64,000 bases of DNA from AP-15 sp963814865 (lineage in GTDB: Bacteria; Pseudomonadota; Alphaproteobacteria; ATCC43930; CGMCC-115725). Position 1 is the first letter of the stretch. Each line of letters opens with the position of its first letter. The translations under genes were made by a program, and so were the position numbers. The notes beneath the pieces were generated by a model, which saw nothing but the letters and a program-made list of their open reading frames with translations, made no database searches and had not been told where the DNA came from. Of this stretch, positions 44,473 to 52,776 are shown piece by piece. The stretch is from the NCBI GenBank assembly GCA_963814865.1, contig CAWFEN010000003.1, positions 62,001-126,000 on the forward strand, read 5' to 3'.

Positions 44473-45267
44473 ATGAACCGACTGGACGGCAAGGTGGCGC
44501 TGATCTCCGGCGCGGCGCGCGGCATCGGCGGCGAGACTGCGCGGCTGATGGTCGAGGCTGGCGCCGCGGTGGCGATCGGCGACGTGCTCGACGAACGCGG
44601 CCGCGAGACCGCTCGCACGCTCGGCGACACGGCTCTCTACGTCCATCTCGACGTGACCAGCGAGGAGGATTGGACCGCCGCCGTCGCCGCGGCGCTGGGC
44701 CGTTTCGGCAAGCTCGACATCCTGGTCAATAACGCCGGGCTGTTTCTCGGCAAGGATATCGAAGCCGCCAGCCTCGCTGAATGGGCGCGGCTGTGCGCGG
44801 TCAACCTGACCGGCGTGTTCCTCGGCACGAAGCTGTGCCTGCCGGCGCTGCGCGAGGCGGCGCAGCACAGCCCTCACGGGAGCGCCATCGTCAACCTCGC
44901 CTCGACCGCCGGCCTTGTCGGTTCGACGCAAGACCCGCTCTACTCGATGACCAAAGGCGGTGTGACCCTGTTCACAAAATCTGCCGCGCTCGAATTTGCC
45001 CGCAAGGGATACCGAATCCGGGTCAACTCAATGCATCCCGGCACGATCGACACCGATATGGGCGACCAGGTGCTGGTCGCGCGGGCGCGCAATCTCGGCA
45101 CCAACGACATCGAGGCGGCGCGTCGCCAGGTTATCGAGCGGCTGCCGATCGGCCGCATGGGCACCCCCGACGATATCGCCAAGGGCATCGTGTTCCTCGC
45201 CTCTGACGACGCCGCCTTCATGACCGGCGCGGGTCTCGTCATCGACGGCGGCATCACCGCGCAATAG
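44473..45267 (+). CDS. SDR-family oxidoreductase
   Basis: This is a 264-residue classical short-chain dehydrogenase. The cofactor motif is ISGAARGIGGETARL, the acid for NAD preference is in GDVLDERG, NNAG (LDILVNNAGLFLG) stabilises the fold, a serine lies in IVNLASTAG, and YSMTKGG carries the catalytic Tyr and Lys. The C-terminus DDAAFMTGAGLVIDGGITAQ is typical. NAD(H) is likely, because an aspartate occupies the position after beta-2. The substrate is unknown. GGAGGGCTGG precedes the ATG. Confidence 0.94.
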   Translation: MNRLDGKVALISGAARGIGGETARLMVEAGAAVAIGDVLDERGRETARTLGDTALYVHLDVTSEEDWTAAVAAALGRFGKLDILVNNAGLFLGKDIEAASLAEWARLCAVNLTGVFLGTKLCLPALREAAQHSPHGSAIVNLASTAGLVGSTQDPLYSMTKGGVTLFTKSAALEFARKGYRIRVNSMHPGTIDTDMGDQVLVARARNLGTNDIEAARRQVIERLPIGRMGTPDDIAKGIVFLASDDAAFMTGAGLVIDGGITAQ

Positions 45268-45676
45268 TCCCTCGACGGAGAGGAGGCCGCCTTCGGCTCC
45301 AGCGCCTCAAAATGACCAGGAAGCGCCAATACCGGCCCTTCGCCGAGCCGGGGGCGAACCGTCCATTTCCACGCAACCGGGTTGTCGCCTCCAGTCGAGG
45401 ACCTGGACCGCATAGCGCCGGAATCGACCGGTCGCAGGCAGCTGCTCGAATCGTGGCAGATCGCCCCGAAACGGAACTTCGAGTTCCCGCCGCTTGATGC
45501 CGAGGCAACAATCTGTCGAAGGCGCGGTTCAGCGCCGGTCGCGAGGGCATAGAGAGAACCGGCTGGTGCTCTCTCTGGTCCGCACCGGCTCAAACCCGTC
45601 CCGGCCCGCCATCTTCGGCAGACTGATCGCCGATGCCTGGTGACGGTCGCGCATGGTGCGTCGAACAGCCTTGCGG
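45268..45676. other. Intergenic region without a supported gene
   Basis: The short frames on both strands (for example 45312-45497 plus) are basic and low-complexity, with no ribosome-binding site. No repeat stands out. The next gene's promoter begins at about 45677. Confidence 0.4.
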
Positions 45677-45689
45677 TTGACGTCAATAA

Positions 45690-45725
45690 ATTAGCATTGA
45701 CTAATCTATTAGCAGGTGCTAATGT
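45690..45725 (+). promoter_or_regulatory. arsR-type promoter with two operator dyads
   Basis: Two 16-bp sites occur 18 bp apart: 45690-45705 (ATTAGCATTGACTAAT) and the perfect palindrome 45708-45723 (ATTAGCAGGTGCTAAT). A promoter fits inside: TTGACT at 45697-45702 and TAATGT at 45720-45725, 17 bp apart. This would place operators over the core promoter, as expected for an autorepressed ArsR gene. Confidence 0.7.
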
Positions 45726-45734
45726 ATATGCGTG

Positions 45735-46085
45735 ATGCTAACCGCCACCGTCGATGCCGTGATGCGCACCCTCGCCGACCCCACGCGGCGGGCCGTGTTC
45801 GAACGGATCGTCAAGTGCGATGAGATCACCGTCGTCGAGCTGACGCGGGGCAGCGGCGTGACGCAGGGCGCCGTTTCCCAACACCTCAAGTCGTTGAAGC
45901 AAGCCGGCCTGGTCGCCGAGCGACCCGAGGGCCGCAACGTCTATTACCGCGCCCAGCCCGAAGGCCTCGCCCCGCTCGTCGATTGGATGAGCCACTACGG
46001 CGTCTTCTGGCGCGACCGTCTGGATGTGCTCGAACGCCTCCTGCGCAATGAGGACGCACGCCGATCCCCCACCCCCGAAACATGA
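45735..46085 (+). CDS. ArsR-family transcriptional repressor
   Basis: This is a 116-residue winged helix of the ArsR type. MLTATVDAVMRTLADPTRRAVFERIVKCDEITVVEL opens it, VTQGAVSQHLKSLKQAGLVAERPEGRNVYYRAQPEGL is the recognition helix plus wing, and WRDRLDVLERLL the tail. Conserved metal-site cysteines of classic ArsR are absent (only one cysteine), so it belongs to the non-metal SRPBCC-linked group that controls downstream genes. The probable promoter ends only about 10 bases before the start, so the transcript may be nearly leaderless. Its gene overlaps the next open frame. Confidence 0.92.
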   Translation: MLTATVDAVMRTLADPTRRAVFERIVKCDEITVVELTRGSGVTQGAVSQHLKSLKQAGLVAERPEGRNVYYRAQPEGLAPLVDWMSHYGVFWRDRLDVLERLLRNEDARRSPTPET

Positions 46086-46093
46086 GAGGGCCA

Positions 46094-46627
46094 ATGAACG
46101 ACCTCGCGACCCTGAACGCCTATGGCGTGCTGAGCGAGCCTGCCACCCTGAAGATCCAGCGCCTTCTGCCCGGCCCCATCGAGCGCGTCTGGGCCTATCT
46201 CACGGACAGCAATCTGCGCTGCCAGTGGCTGGCGGCGGGCCAGATGGAGATGAAAGTCGGCGCGCCTTTCGAACTGGTCTGGCGCAACGATGAGCTTACC
46301 GATCCGCCCGGCCAGCGGCCACTTGGCGTTTCCGACGAGCACCGGATGCAGAGCCGGATCATCGAGCTCGATCCGCCCCGCAAGCTCGCCATCGCATGGG
46401 GAGCCGAGAGCGAGGTTCACTTCGAGCTGAAGCCTGAGGGCAACGAGGTGCTGCTCACCGTGATCCACCGCCGCCTGCCCGATCGCGCAACCACGCTGAT
46501 GGTCGGTGCCGGATGGCACATGCACCTCGACCTTCTGGTCGCCCGTGCGACAGGCACGGAGCCGGAGCCATTCTGGGACGGCTGGAGCCGCCTGCGGGAG
46601 GAATACGACCGGCGGATGCCGGCCTGA
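46094..46627 (+). CDS. SRPBCC/AHSA1-family protein
   Basis: This 177-residue protein has the START/Bet v1-like fold typical of AHSA1 proteins: LKIQRLLPGPIERVWAYLTDSNLRCQWL, then GAPFELVWRNDELTD, RKLAIAWGAESEVHFELKPEGNEVLLTVIHRRLPD and GWHMHLDLLVARATG at the end. It binds a hydrophobic ligand or acts as a chaperone-like factor. The ATG at 46094 has GAGAGGG upstream. It directly follows the ArsR gene, and such ArsR-SRPBCC pairs are common, with the repressor controlling the SRPBCC gene. Confidence 0.92.
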   Translation: MNDLATLNAYGVLSEPATLKIQRLLPGPIERVWAYLTDSNLRCQWLAAGQMEMKVGAPFELVWRNDELTDPPGQRPLGVSDEHRMQSRIIELDPPRKLAIAWGAESEVHFELKPEGNEVLLTVIHRRLPDRATTLMVGAGWHMHLDLLVARATGTEPEPFWDGWSRLREEYDRRMPA

Positions 46628-46645
46628 ACAAACAGGAGGTTAACT

Positions 46646-47300
46646 ATGCAAAATCAAGTCGTTTCATCCGAGGAATGGCTGAAGGCGCGCCTTGAGCTCC
46701 TCGCTGCCGAGAAGGAACTCACGCGCCAGCGTGATGCGCTGACCCGCCGCCGAATGGCGATGCCCTGGGAGGCCGTGGAAAAGTCCTACCAGTTTGAGGG
46801 GCCGAATGGCGCCCTCTCGCTCGCCGATCTCTTCGACGGGCGCTCGCAGCTGATCGTCTATCACTTCATGCTCGCTCCCGATTGGGAGGAAGGGTGCAAG
46901 TCATGCTCTTTCTGGGCTGACAATTTCAATGGCATCCCGATCCATCTCAATCATCGCGATGTGACATTCACCGCCGTTTCCCGCGCGCCATTGGCCAAGA
47001 TCAACGCCTACAAGAAGCGCATGGACTGGAGCTTTCCATGGGTCTCGTCATACGGAAGCGATTTCAACTTCGATTATAATGCCGAAATTCGTTCACGACG
47101 GCCACGTATCGTTTACGCCCGCGATCAGCGTCTTCTACAAAAACGAGAAAGGCGAGGTGTTCCACACCTATTCCTGCTACGAGCGGGGCATCGAAATGGT
47201 CAATGGTGCCTATCATTTTCTCGACCTGGTGCCGAAAGGTCGCGACGAGGAGGGACTCAAATTCTCGATGGAGTGGATAGGCCGGCACGATCAGTATTGA
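46646..47300 (+). pseudogene. DUF899 thioredoxin-like protein, frameshifted
   Basis: The first frame reads LTRQRDALTRRRMAMPWEAVEKSYQFEGPNG, LIVYHFMLAPDWEEGCKSCSFWADNFNG and WVSSYGSDFNFDYN, all typical of DUF899. Then it departs. The correct continuation VSFTPAISVFYKNEKGEVFHTYSCYERG and LDLVPKGRDEEGL is in another frame to 47300. A single-base change near 47078 separates them. Corrected, the protein would be about 218 residues, somewhat shorter than many homologues. CAGGAGG precedes the ATG. It is co-transcribed with ArsR and SRPBCC genes. Confidence 0.85.
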
Positions 47301-47396
47301 AGCGCTCAGACCGGCTGCTGCCGCTGATCTGACGACATCGAATCGTGCCCTGCGGCGCGCCGCTGGAAACAGAGCACGCAACCCCGGAGGAGACCG

Positions 47397-47852
47397 ATGC
47401 AAGAGGCCCTCGTCGTCCGCCGCGAGATGCACATTCCGGCGCCGCCCGCTGCGGTGTTCGCCCTCCTGACCGATCCAGAGAAGATCCTGCGCTGGATGGG
47501 AACGGAGGCGCAGGTCGAGCCGCGACCCGGCGGGCTCTATCTCGTCAATGTCACCGGGGCTCGATTTGCCCGCGGTTCTTTCCGCGAGGTGGTGCCGGTG
47601 CACCGCCTGGCCTACAGCTTCGGCTGGGACGGCAGCGAGGCGGTGCCGCCGGGGTCGAGCCTTGTCGAGATCGACCTGGTCGAGCAGCCGGACGGGACGC
47701 TGCTGCGCCTGACCCACACCGGCCTCCCCAATGCCGAGCAATGTGCCGGCCATGCGGAAGGCTGGGCGCACTACCTCGGCCGGTTGGCCGAGGTTGCAGC
47801 CGGGCGCGACCCGGGCCCGGACCCCAGGCACGGCCACACCGGCAGGGAGTGA
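47397..47852 (+). CDS. SRPBCC/AHSA1-family protein
   Basis: This 151-residue protein starts MQEALVVRREMHIPAPPAAVFALLTDPEKILRWMG, followed by GGLYLVNVTGARFARGSFREVVPVHRLAYSFGW and TLLRLTHTGLPNAEQCAGHAEGWAHYLGRLAEVAAG, the AHSA1 signature. It is a second SRPBCC protein of the same cluster. CGGAGGAG precedes the ATG. A disordered basic tail ends the protein. It likely shares the transcription unit of the ArsR gene, though 96 bp separate it from the DUF899 gene. Confidence 0.92.
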   Translation: MQEALVVRREMHIPAPPAAVFALLTDPEKILRWMGTEAQVEPRPGGLYLVNVTGARFARGSFREVVPVHRLAYSFGWDGSEAVPPGSSLVEIDLVEQPDGTLLRLTHTGLPNAEQCAGHAEGWAHYLGRLAEVAAGRDPGPDPRHGHTGRE

Positions 47853-47921
47853 CTGCCTTCGGCGCGCGATATCGCCGCAGCGCGGATGACCGGCCAGGGG
47901 CCGTGGCCGCATGATCGCGGC

Positions 47922-48980
47922 ATGGATCTGCCGGCACCTCTCGCCTGGCTGGTGGACGAGGCCGTCGCCTCGCCCGGCCCTGACCGGTTCCTGGCCGAGC
48001 TCGGCGGCCGGCTGCTGACCGGCGGCCTGCCGCTGGCCGGCGGCGCCCTGACGCTCGCGGTGCCACATCCGATCATCGCCCGCCGCACCTGGCTGTGGCG
48101 GGCGGAGACGGGGGCGGTGATCGAGGCGCTGGGCTTCGCCGGCGGCCCGCTCGGCCAAGCCGGGCGCGACTGGCTCGCCGGGCTCGGCCCGGTGCAGCAG
48201 GACACGGTCGGCCCGGCGCCGGATAATCCGGTGCTGGGCTGGGCCGGGACCCGGCCGTTCGGCCCCGCCGAGACCGGCCGGCTGCGTCAGGCCGCGCGCT
48301 TCGCCGCGGCGCCCTTAGCCACCCTGGCCGCGCGGGCGGCGCTGGCAGCGCTGCTCGAGGCCTATCTCGGCCGGCGCAGTGCCGCCCGGGTGCAGGCCGG
48401 CGCGCTGCGCCGCGGCACCGGAGAGACCATCCGCGCGGCACTGCTCTCGGCCGATCTGCGCGACTTCACCGCGCTCTCCGAGGCGACGGAGCCCGCGGCG
48501 ATGATTGCCGCCCTCGACGCCTGGTTCGACCGCGTTGCCGGGGCGGTGCACGCCTTCGGGGGCGAGGTGCTGAAGTTCATCGGCGACGGCGTTCTGGCGA
48601 TCTTTCCGGTCGCCGGCGCGCCGGCCGAGGCCTGCGAGGCGGCGCTGCGCGCGGTCGTTGCCGCCCGCGCCGGCATGGCCCATCTCGATGGGGTGCGCCA
48701 GATGCAAGGGCTGGCGCCGCTGCCTTTCGGCGCGGCATTGCATCTCGGCGAGATACTATGGGGCAATATCGGCGCGGCCGACCGGCTAGACTTCACTGCC
48801 ATCGGCCCCGCGGTCAATTTGGTCAGCCGGCTGGAGGGGCTGTGCCGGCCGCTCGGCCGGTCGGTGCTGATCTCGGGCGCGGTCGCCGCCGAGACCACCA
48901 CGACGCTGCTGCCGCTGGGCGAACACGTGCTGCGCGGCATCGCCGCACCCTGCGCCGTCTTCACCCTGCCCGATGCGTGA
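47922..48980 (+). CDS. Class III adenylate cyclase-domain protein
   Basis: This is a 352-residue soluble protein. The N-terminal 170 residues form an alanine/leucine-rich regulatory region resembling those in rhizobial cyclases. The catalytic domain (about 180-350) carries the metal aspartates in LLSADLRDFTALSE and FIGDGVLAIFP, the adenine-selecting lysine in VLKFIGDG with its partner in RLDFTAIGPAVNLVSRLE, and the transition-state region of the last motif. The product is probably cAMP. The start at 47922 is chosen because it gives MDLPAPLAWLVDEA; a longer in-frame start exists at 47886. The ribosome-binding site is weak. Confidence 0.88.
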   Translation: MDLPAPLAWLVDEAVASPGPDRFLAELGGRLLTGGLPLAGGALTLAVPHPIIARRTWLWRAETGAVIEALGFAGGPLGQAGRDWLAGLGPVQQDTVGPAPDNPVLGWAGTRPFGPAETGRLRQAARFAAAPLATLAARAALAALLEAYLGRRSAARVQAGALRRGTGETIRAALLSADLRDFTALSEATEPAAMIAALDAWFDRVAGAVHAFGGEVLKFIGDGVLAIFPVAGAPAEACEAALRAVVAARAGMAHLDGVRQMQGLAPLPFGAALHLGEILWGNIGAADRLDFTAIGPAVNLVSRLEGLCRPLGRSVLISGAVAAETTTTLLPLGEHVLRGIAAPCAVFTLPDA

Positions 48981-49245
48981 GCGGCTCCTCGCCGGCAGCA
49001 TATCGCAGGCCGTGATCTCCGTGGCGAACCCGCCGCCAAACCCGGTCCCCGTTGGGCTCGCGACCGCGAACCCTGCCCGGATCTAGCCGGCCTCATGCTG
49101 GCTTGCGGAGATGGCCGTCCTTGACCAGAACCGGAGCGCGCTAAGCGGCTACAGCCCCTGCAACGGATCGCTCTGGATCAAACGTCAGATTATCCACTAC
49201 GTTGGCCCGCTGAATTTGATCTGCGCGATCTGATGGAAGCTCGCA

Positions 49246-49815
49246 ATGCGACGACACGACGTCTATGCCGAGGCTGAAGACGACAGCTTGCCGGTGATCG
49301 TCCCGCGGAACGACAAGGCGACGGTGCCGATATCGGCCGAGCGCGTGAGACGGCTGCGCAAGCACTTGGTCGTATCCTTGCGCGCGTTGCGCAGGATGGA
49401 GAACCCCGAGCATTCCGCTTCGCCTCTACGACCGGCACCTGACGGTTTTGCCGGCCGCGTGGCGCACGCCGCCTGTTCTCTGTGCAAGGGATGGTGCTGC
49501 AGGAACGGCAAGGATCATGCCTTTCTCGATGAAACGACGATGGCGCGTGTGCGCCGCGCAAAATCGGCGCCGGATGTGTTCGCGGTGCTGCGGCTATATG
49601 TCGAGCGAGTGCCGGAGGCTGGGTATAAGGATTCGTGCATATTCCACGGAAAACGAGGCTGTACGCTGGACCGATCGCTGCGGTCCGATGTGTGCAACAG
49701 CTACTTCTGCGATGGGCTCCAGATTTATATGGCAGGCGACGACGCCGTGACGCCGGCGATGATCATTGCCGGCGTGGGTGACAAGATGCGCACTTCGCCG
49801 ATTCTGATGCCGTAG
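49246..49815 (+). CDS. Cysteine-cluster protein (YkgJ-like)
   Basis: The protein has 189 residues with a zinc- or iron-chelating cysteine cluster: ACSLCKGWCCRNG (CxxCxxxCC), a later CIFHGKRGC and VCNSYFC. The spacing resembles the YkgJ/CxxCxxCC families. The N-terminal 65 residues are basic and helical (VRRLRKHLVVSLRALRRM). The substrate and function are unknown. The start at 49246 has GGAAGC upstream, which is moderate. It stands alone between the cyclase and recombinase debris. Confidence 0.7.
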   Translation: MRRHDVYAEAEDDSLPVIVPRNDKATVPISAERVRRLRKHLVVSLRALRRMENPEHSASPLRPAPDGFAGRVAHAACSLCKGWCCRNGKDHAFLDETTMARVRRAKSAPDVFAVLRLYVERVPEAGYKDSCIFHGKRGCTLDRSLRSDVCNSYFCDGLQIYMAGDDAVTPAMIIAGVGDKMRTSPILMP

Positions 49816-50043
49816 GAATCACCCGGGCGCCCGGGCCGACCTGGCAACGGTGCCGCGTGCATTCGGTGCGCAACGCCCTGGCCATGTGTTGGATCTAGCC
49901 ATCAAGACTGGAATATCACGTCGGAGATGAGCTTCAAGCACCGGCCGGGCGACAAATCGCACAGAGGCGGACTTTTACGGCCGAGGCGCAGGCAAGCGAA
50001 ATCAAGGGCTTGCAAGTCGCAGGAGACAGGCGCAAAAGAGCCG

Positions 50044-50200
50044 ATGCATTTCGGCCATGCCCGCGCCGCGACCGACGATCCCAATCTCGATCGTCAGGCC
50101 GCCGGCTGCACCAAAATCTTCGAGGACGGGATCACCGGCGCCCCACGCAAGCGCCTCGGTTTGGCCCGCGCGCTCGGAGGCTGCGCCGTCTACGACGTGC
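50044..50200 (+). pseudogene. Remnant of a small serine recombinase (resolvase/invertase)
   Basis: The frame reads HFGHARAATDDPNLDRQAAG, then CTKIFEDGITGAPRKRLGLA and RALGG. It parallels the resolvase N-terminus, in which G-Y-A-R-V-S-T-D-D-Q-N-L-D precedes A-A-G-C-x-x-I-F-E-D-x-x-S-G-A. The catalytic serine position is altered (AATDD in place of VSTDD), and the stretch between the two motifs is shortened. The frame then runs into a palindromic repeat. It is a degraded remnant next to the proB leader. Confidence 0.55.
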
Positions 50201-50206
50201 CGATTG

Positions 50207-50272
50207 CCCACCTCACCCCGGCCCTCTCCCCCCGCAAGCGGGCGGAGAGGGAGCTTGGAGGGTGAGGTGGGG
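50207..50272. repeat. REP-like nested palindrome carrying the proB ribosome-binding site
   Basis: CCCACCTCACCC (50207-50218) pairs with GGGTGAGGTGGG (50260-50271), and inside it CCCTCTCC (50222-50229) pairs with GGAGAGGG (50244-50251), around a CGCAAGCG-type tip. This resembles dispersed REP palindromes of GC-rich Alphaproteobacteria. The right arm contains GGAGGG and the GTG used for proB. Confidence 0.7.
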
Positions 50273-51433
50273 GGAATTTCGAGCGATGGGATCACCCCGG
50301 CCGCGGCGCTGGCTCATTCACGCCGCCTCGTCGTCAAGATCGGCTCGGCGTTGCTGGTGGCGGAGAGCGGCGAGATCCGGCGCCCCTGGCTCGCCGCACT
50401 GGCCGAGGACGTGGCCCGCTGCCGCGCCCGCGGCCAGGAGGTGATCCTGGTCTCCTCCGGCGCGATCGCGGTCGGGCGCCGGCATCTGGGGCTGGTCGGA
50501 AGGCCGCTGCGGCTCGACGAAAAGCAGGCGGCCGCCGCCACCGGCCAGATCCGCCTGGCGCACGCCTATCAGGAGGCGCTCGCGCACTACAGCATCACCG
50601 TCGCGCAGATCCTGTTGACCCCGGACGATACCGAGGAGCGGCGGCGGCATCTGAACGCGCGCGCGACCTTCGCCCGGCTGCTGGCGCTCGGTGCGGTACC
50701 GGTGGTCAACGAGAACGATACGGTCGCCACCGCCGAGATCCGCTTTGGCGACAACGACCGGCTCGCCGCCCGCGTCGCCCAGATGACGAGCGCCGACATG
50801 CTGGTATTGCTGTCCGACATCGACGGGCTCTACACCGCCGATCCACGCCAGGATTCCCAGGCCCCGCACGTCCCGGTGGTGCGCGAGATCGGGCCGGAGA
50901 TCGAGGCGATGGCCGGCCCGGCGGCGCCCGGCTACAGCTCCGGCGGCATGGTGACCAAGCTCGCGGCCGCGCGCATCGCGATGAATGCCGGCTGCCACAT
51001 GCTGATCGCGCGCGGCACACGGAAGAGCGGCGGGGCCGCGGGGCCGCTCGCCGCGATCGAGGCCGGCGGCCGGGCCACCTTGTTCGTGCCGCATGGCGAG
51101 CCGCGCTCGGCCCGCAAGGCGTGGATCGCCGGGGCGGTCAACCCGTCGGGGACGGTGATCGTCGATGACGGCGCCATGGGCGCGCTGCGCCGCGGCAAGA
51201 GCCTATTGCCGGCCGGCGTCGTCGCCGTCGAAGGGGTTTTCGAGCGCGGCGACGCGGTGATCGTCCGCACTCGCGCCGGGTCGGAGGCCGGGCGCGGGGT
51301 CTCGGCTTATTCGAGCACTGACATCGGCCGCATCGCCGGACACAAGAGTGGTGAAATTGCCGGCATCCTCGGCTATCGTGGACGCGATGAGATCATCCAT
51401 CGCGACGATCTGGTGGTGACCGAACCCCGATGA
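50267..51433 (+). CDS. proB: Glutamate 5-kinase
   Basis: This 388-residue enzyme phosphorylates glutamate at the gamma carboxyl, the first step of proline synthesis. The amino acid kinase core shows RRLVVKIGSALLVAESGEIR, VILVSSGAIAVGRRHLG, PVVNENDTVATAEIRFGDNDRLAARVAQM and LLSDIDGLYTADPR. The PUA domain follows at about 290-370 (GTVIVDDGAMGALRRGKSLLPAGVVAVEGVFERGD). The only plausible start in frame is the GTG at 50267, five bases after GGAGGG inside a REP-like palindrome. It is followed at once by proA in the same direction. Confidence 0.95.
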   Translation: MGGISSDGITPAAALAHSRRLVVKIGSALLVAESGEIRRPWLAALAEDVARCRARGQEVILVSSGAIAVGRRHLGLVGRPLRLDEKQAAAATGQIRLAHAYQEALAHYSITVAQILLTPDDTEERRRHLNARATFARLLALGAVPVVNENDTVATAEIRFGDNDRLAARVAQMTSADMLVLLSDIDGLYTADPRQDSQAPHVPVVREIGPEIEAMAGPAAPGYSSGGMVTKLAAARIAMNAGCHMLIARGTRKSGGAAGPLAAIEAGGRATLFVPHGEPRSARKAWIAGAVNPSGTVIVDDGAMGALRRGKSLLPAGVVAVEGVFERGDAVIVRTRAGSEAGRGVSAYSSTDIGRIAGHKSGEIAGILGYRGRDEIIHRDDLVVTEPR

Positions 51434-51468
51434 CGGCAACCCGATGACGACAACCCGATGACAGGCGA
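51428..51468 (+). repeat. 14-bp tandem repeat at the proB-proA junction
   Basis: CCCGATGACGGCAA recurs with small changes about 2.8 times with a 14-bp period across the proB stop and proA start. Each unit contains an ATG, but the period is not a multiple of three, so only the last ATG (51458) is in the proA frame. It could affect start selection or coupling. Confidence 0.7.
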
Positions 51469-52756
51469 AACGCTGCTGCGCAATCGCGTCGAGACGTCGG
51501 AGCCGGATCTGGCGGCGGCGATGGCCCGGATCGGGCGCCGCGCGCGCAAGGCCGCCGCCGCTCTCGCGCTCGCCTCTGCGGAGGCCAAGGCGTCGGCGCT
51601 GCGCGAGGCCGCCCTGGCGGTGCGGGCGCAGGCGGGCGAGATCCTCGCCGCCAATGCCCGTGACCTCGCCGAGGCCGAAGGAGGAGACCTGTCGCCGGCA
51701 TTGCGCGATCGCCTTGCTCTCGACCGCAAACGGGTCGAGGCGATCGCCGCGGGGCTCGAGGAAATTGCGGCACAGCCCGATCCGGTCGGCCGCACGCTCG
51801 CCCGCTGGACTCGGCCGAACGGCCTGGACATCGAGCGCGCCGCCGTGCCGCTCGGCGTCATCGGCATCATCTATGAGAGCCGGCCGAACGTCACCGCCGA
51901 TGCCGGCGGGCTGGCGCTCAAATCGGGGAATGCCGCGATCCTGCGCGGCGGCTCGGAGAGCTTTCATTCCTCACGGGCGCTGGTCGCGGCACTGGTCGAG
52001 GGATTGCGCGCGGCGGGATTGCCGCCGGCCGCGATCCAGCTCGTGCCGACGCGCGACCGCGCCGCCGTCGGCATGATGCTCGGCATGAGCGGGGTGATCG
52101 ACATCATCGTGCCGCGCGGCGGATCGTCCCTGATCGAGCGGGTGCAGCGCGAGAGCCATATCCCGGTCATCGCCCATCTCGAAGGGCTCTGCCACACCTA
52201 TGTCGACGGCGCGGCCGACCCGGAAAAGGCGCGGCGAATCGTGCTCAACGCCAAGATGCGCCGGGTGTCGATCTGCGGCGCCACCGAAACCCTGCTCGTC
52301 GACCGTGCTGCCATGGCGCAATTGCCGGCGATCCTCGCCGATCTGCGCGCGGCCGGCTGCGAGCTGCGCGGCGACCCGGAAATCGTGGCGCTCGATCCCG
52401 CGGCGGCGGCGGCGAGCGAAGCGGATTGGCGCACCGAATATCTCGATGCGATCCTGGCGATCCGTGTCGTCGACGGCGTCGCCGAGGCGATCGAGCACGT
52501 CAACCGCTATGGCTCGCACCATACCGACGCGATCGTCACCGAGGACGCGGCCATAGCCGAGCGCTTTCTGCGCGAGGTCGACAGCGCCATCGTGCTGGTC
52601 AATGCCTCGACGCAATTCGCCGATGGCGGCGAATTCGGCATGGGCGCCGAGATCGGCATCTCGACCCAAAGGCTGCCGCCGCGCGGGCCGGTCGGCGCCG
52701 AGCAATTGACGACCTACAAATACCTGGTGCGCGGCAGCGGGCAGGTGCGCCCCTGA
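51458..52756 (+). CDS. proA: Glutamate-5-semialdehyde dehydrogenase (gamma-glutamyl phosphate reductase)
   Basis: This 432-residue enzyme reduces gamma-glutamyl phosphate to glutamate semialdehyde with NADPH in proline synthesis. Family motifs are complete: PLGVIGIIYESRPNVTADA, LALKSGNAAILRGGSES, VIDIIVPRGGSSLIERVQRESHIPVIAHLEG, the catalytic cysteine in RRVSICGATETLL, and NASTQFADGGEFGMGAEIGISTQRLPPRGPVGAEQLTTYKYL. The ATG lies 22 bases after the proB stop, in a tandem repeat. nadD follows within 25 bases. Confidence 0.97.
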   Translation: MTGETLLRNRVETSEPDLAAAMARIGRRARKAAAALALASAEAKASALREAALAVRAQAGEILAANARDLAEAEGGDLSPALRDRLALDRKRVEAIAAGLEEIAAQPDPVGRTLARWTRPNGLDIERAAVPLGVIGIIYESRPNVTADAGGLALKSGNAAILRGGSESFHSSRALVAALVEGLRAAGLPPAAIQLVPTRDRAAVGMMLGMSGVIDIIVPRGGSSLIERVQRESHIPVIAHLEGLCHTYVDGAADPEKARRIVLNAKMRRVSICGATETLLVDRAAMAQLPAILADLRAAGCELRGDPEIVALDPAAAAASEADWRTEYLDAILAIRVVDGVAEAIEHVNRYGSHHTDAIVTEDAAIAERFLREVDSAIVLVNASTQFADGGEFGMGAEIGISTQRLPPRGPVGAEQLTTYKYLVRGSGQVRP

Positions 52757-52776
52757 CCGAGCGGCCGCAGCAAGGC

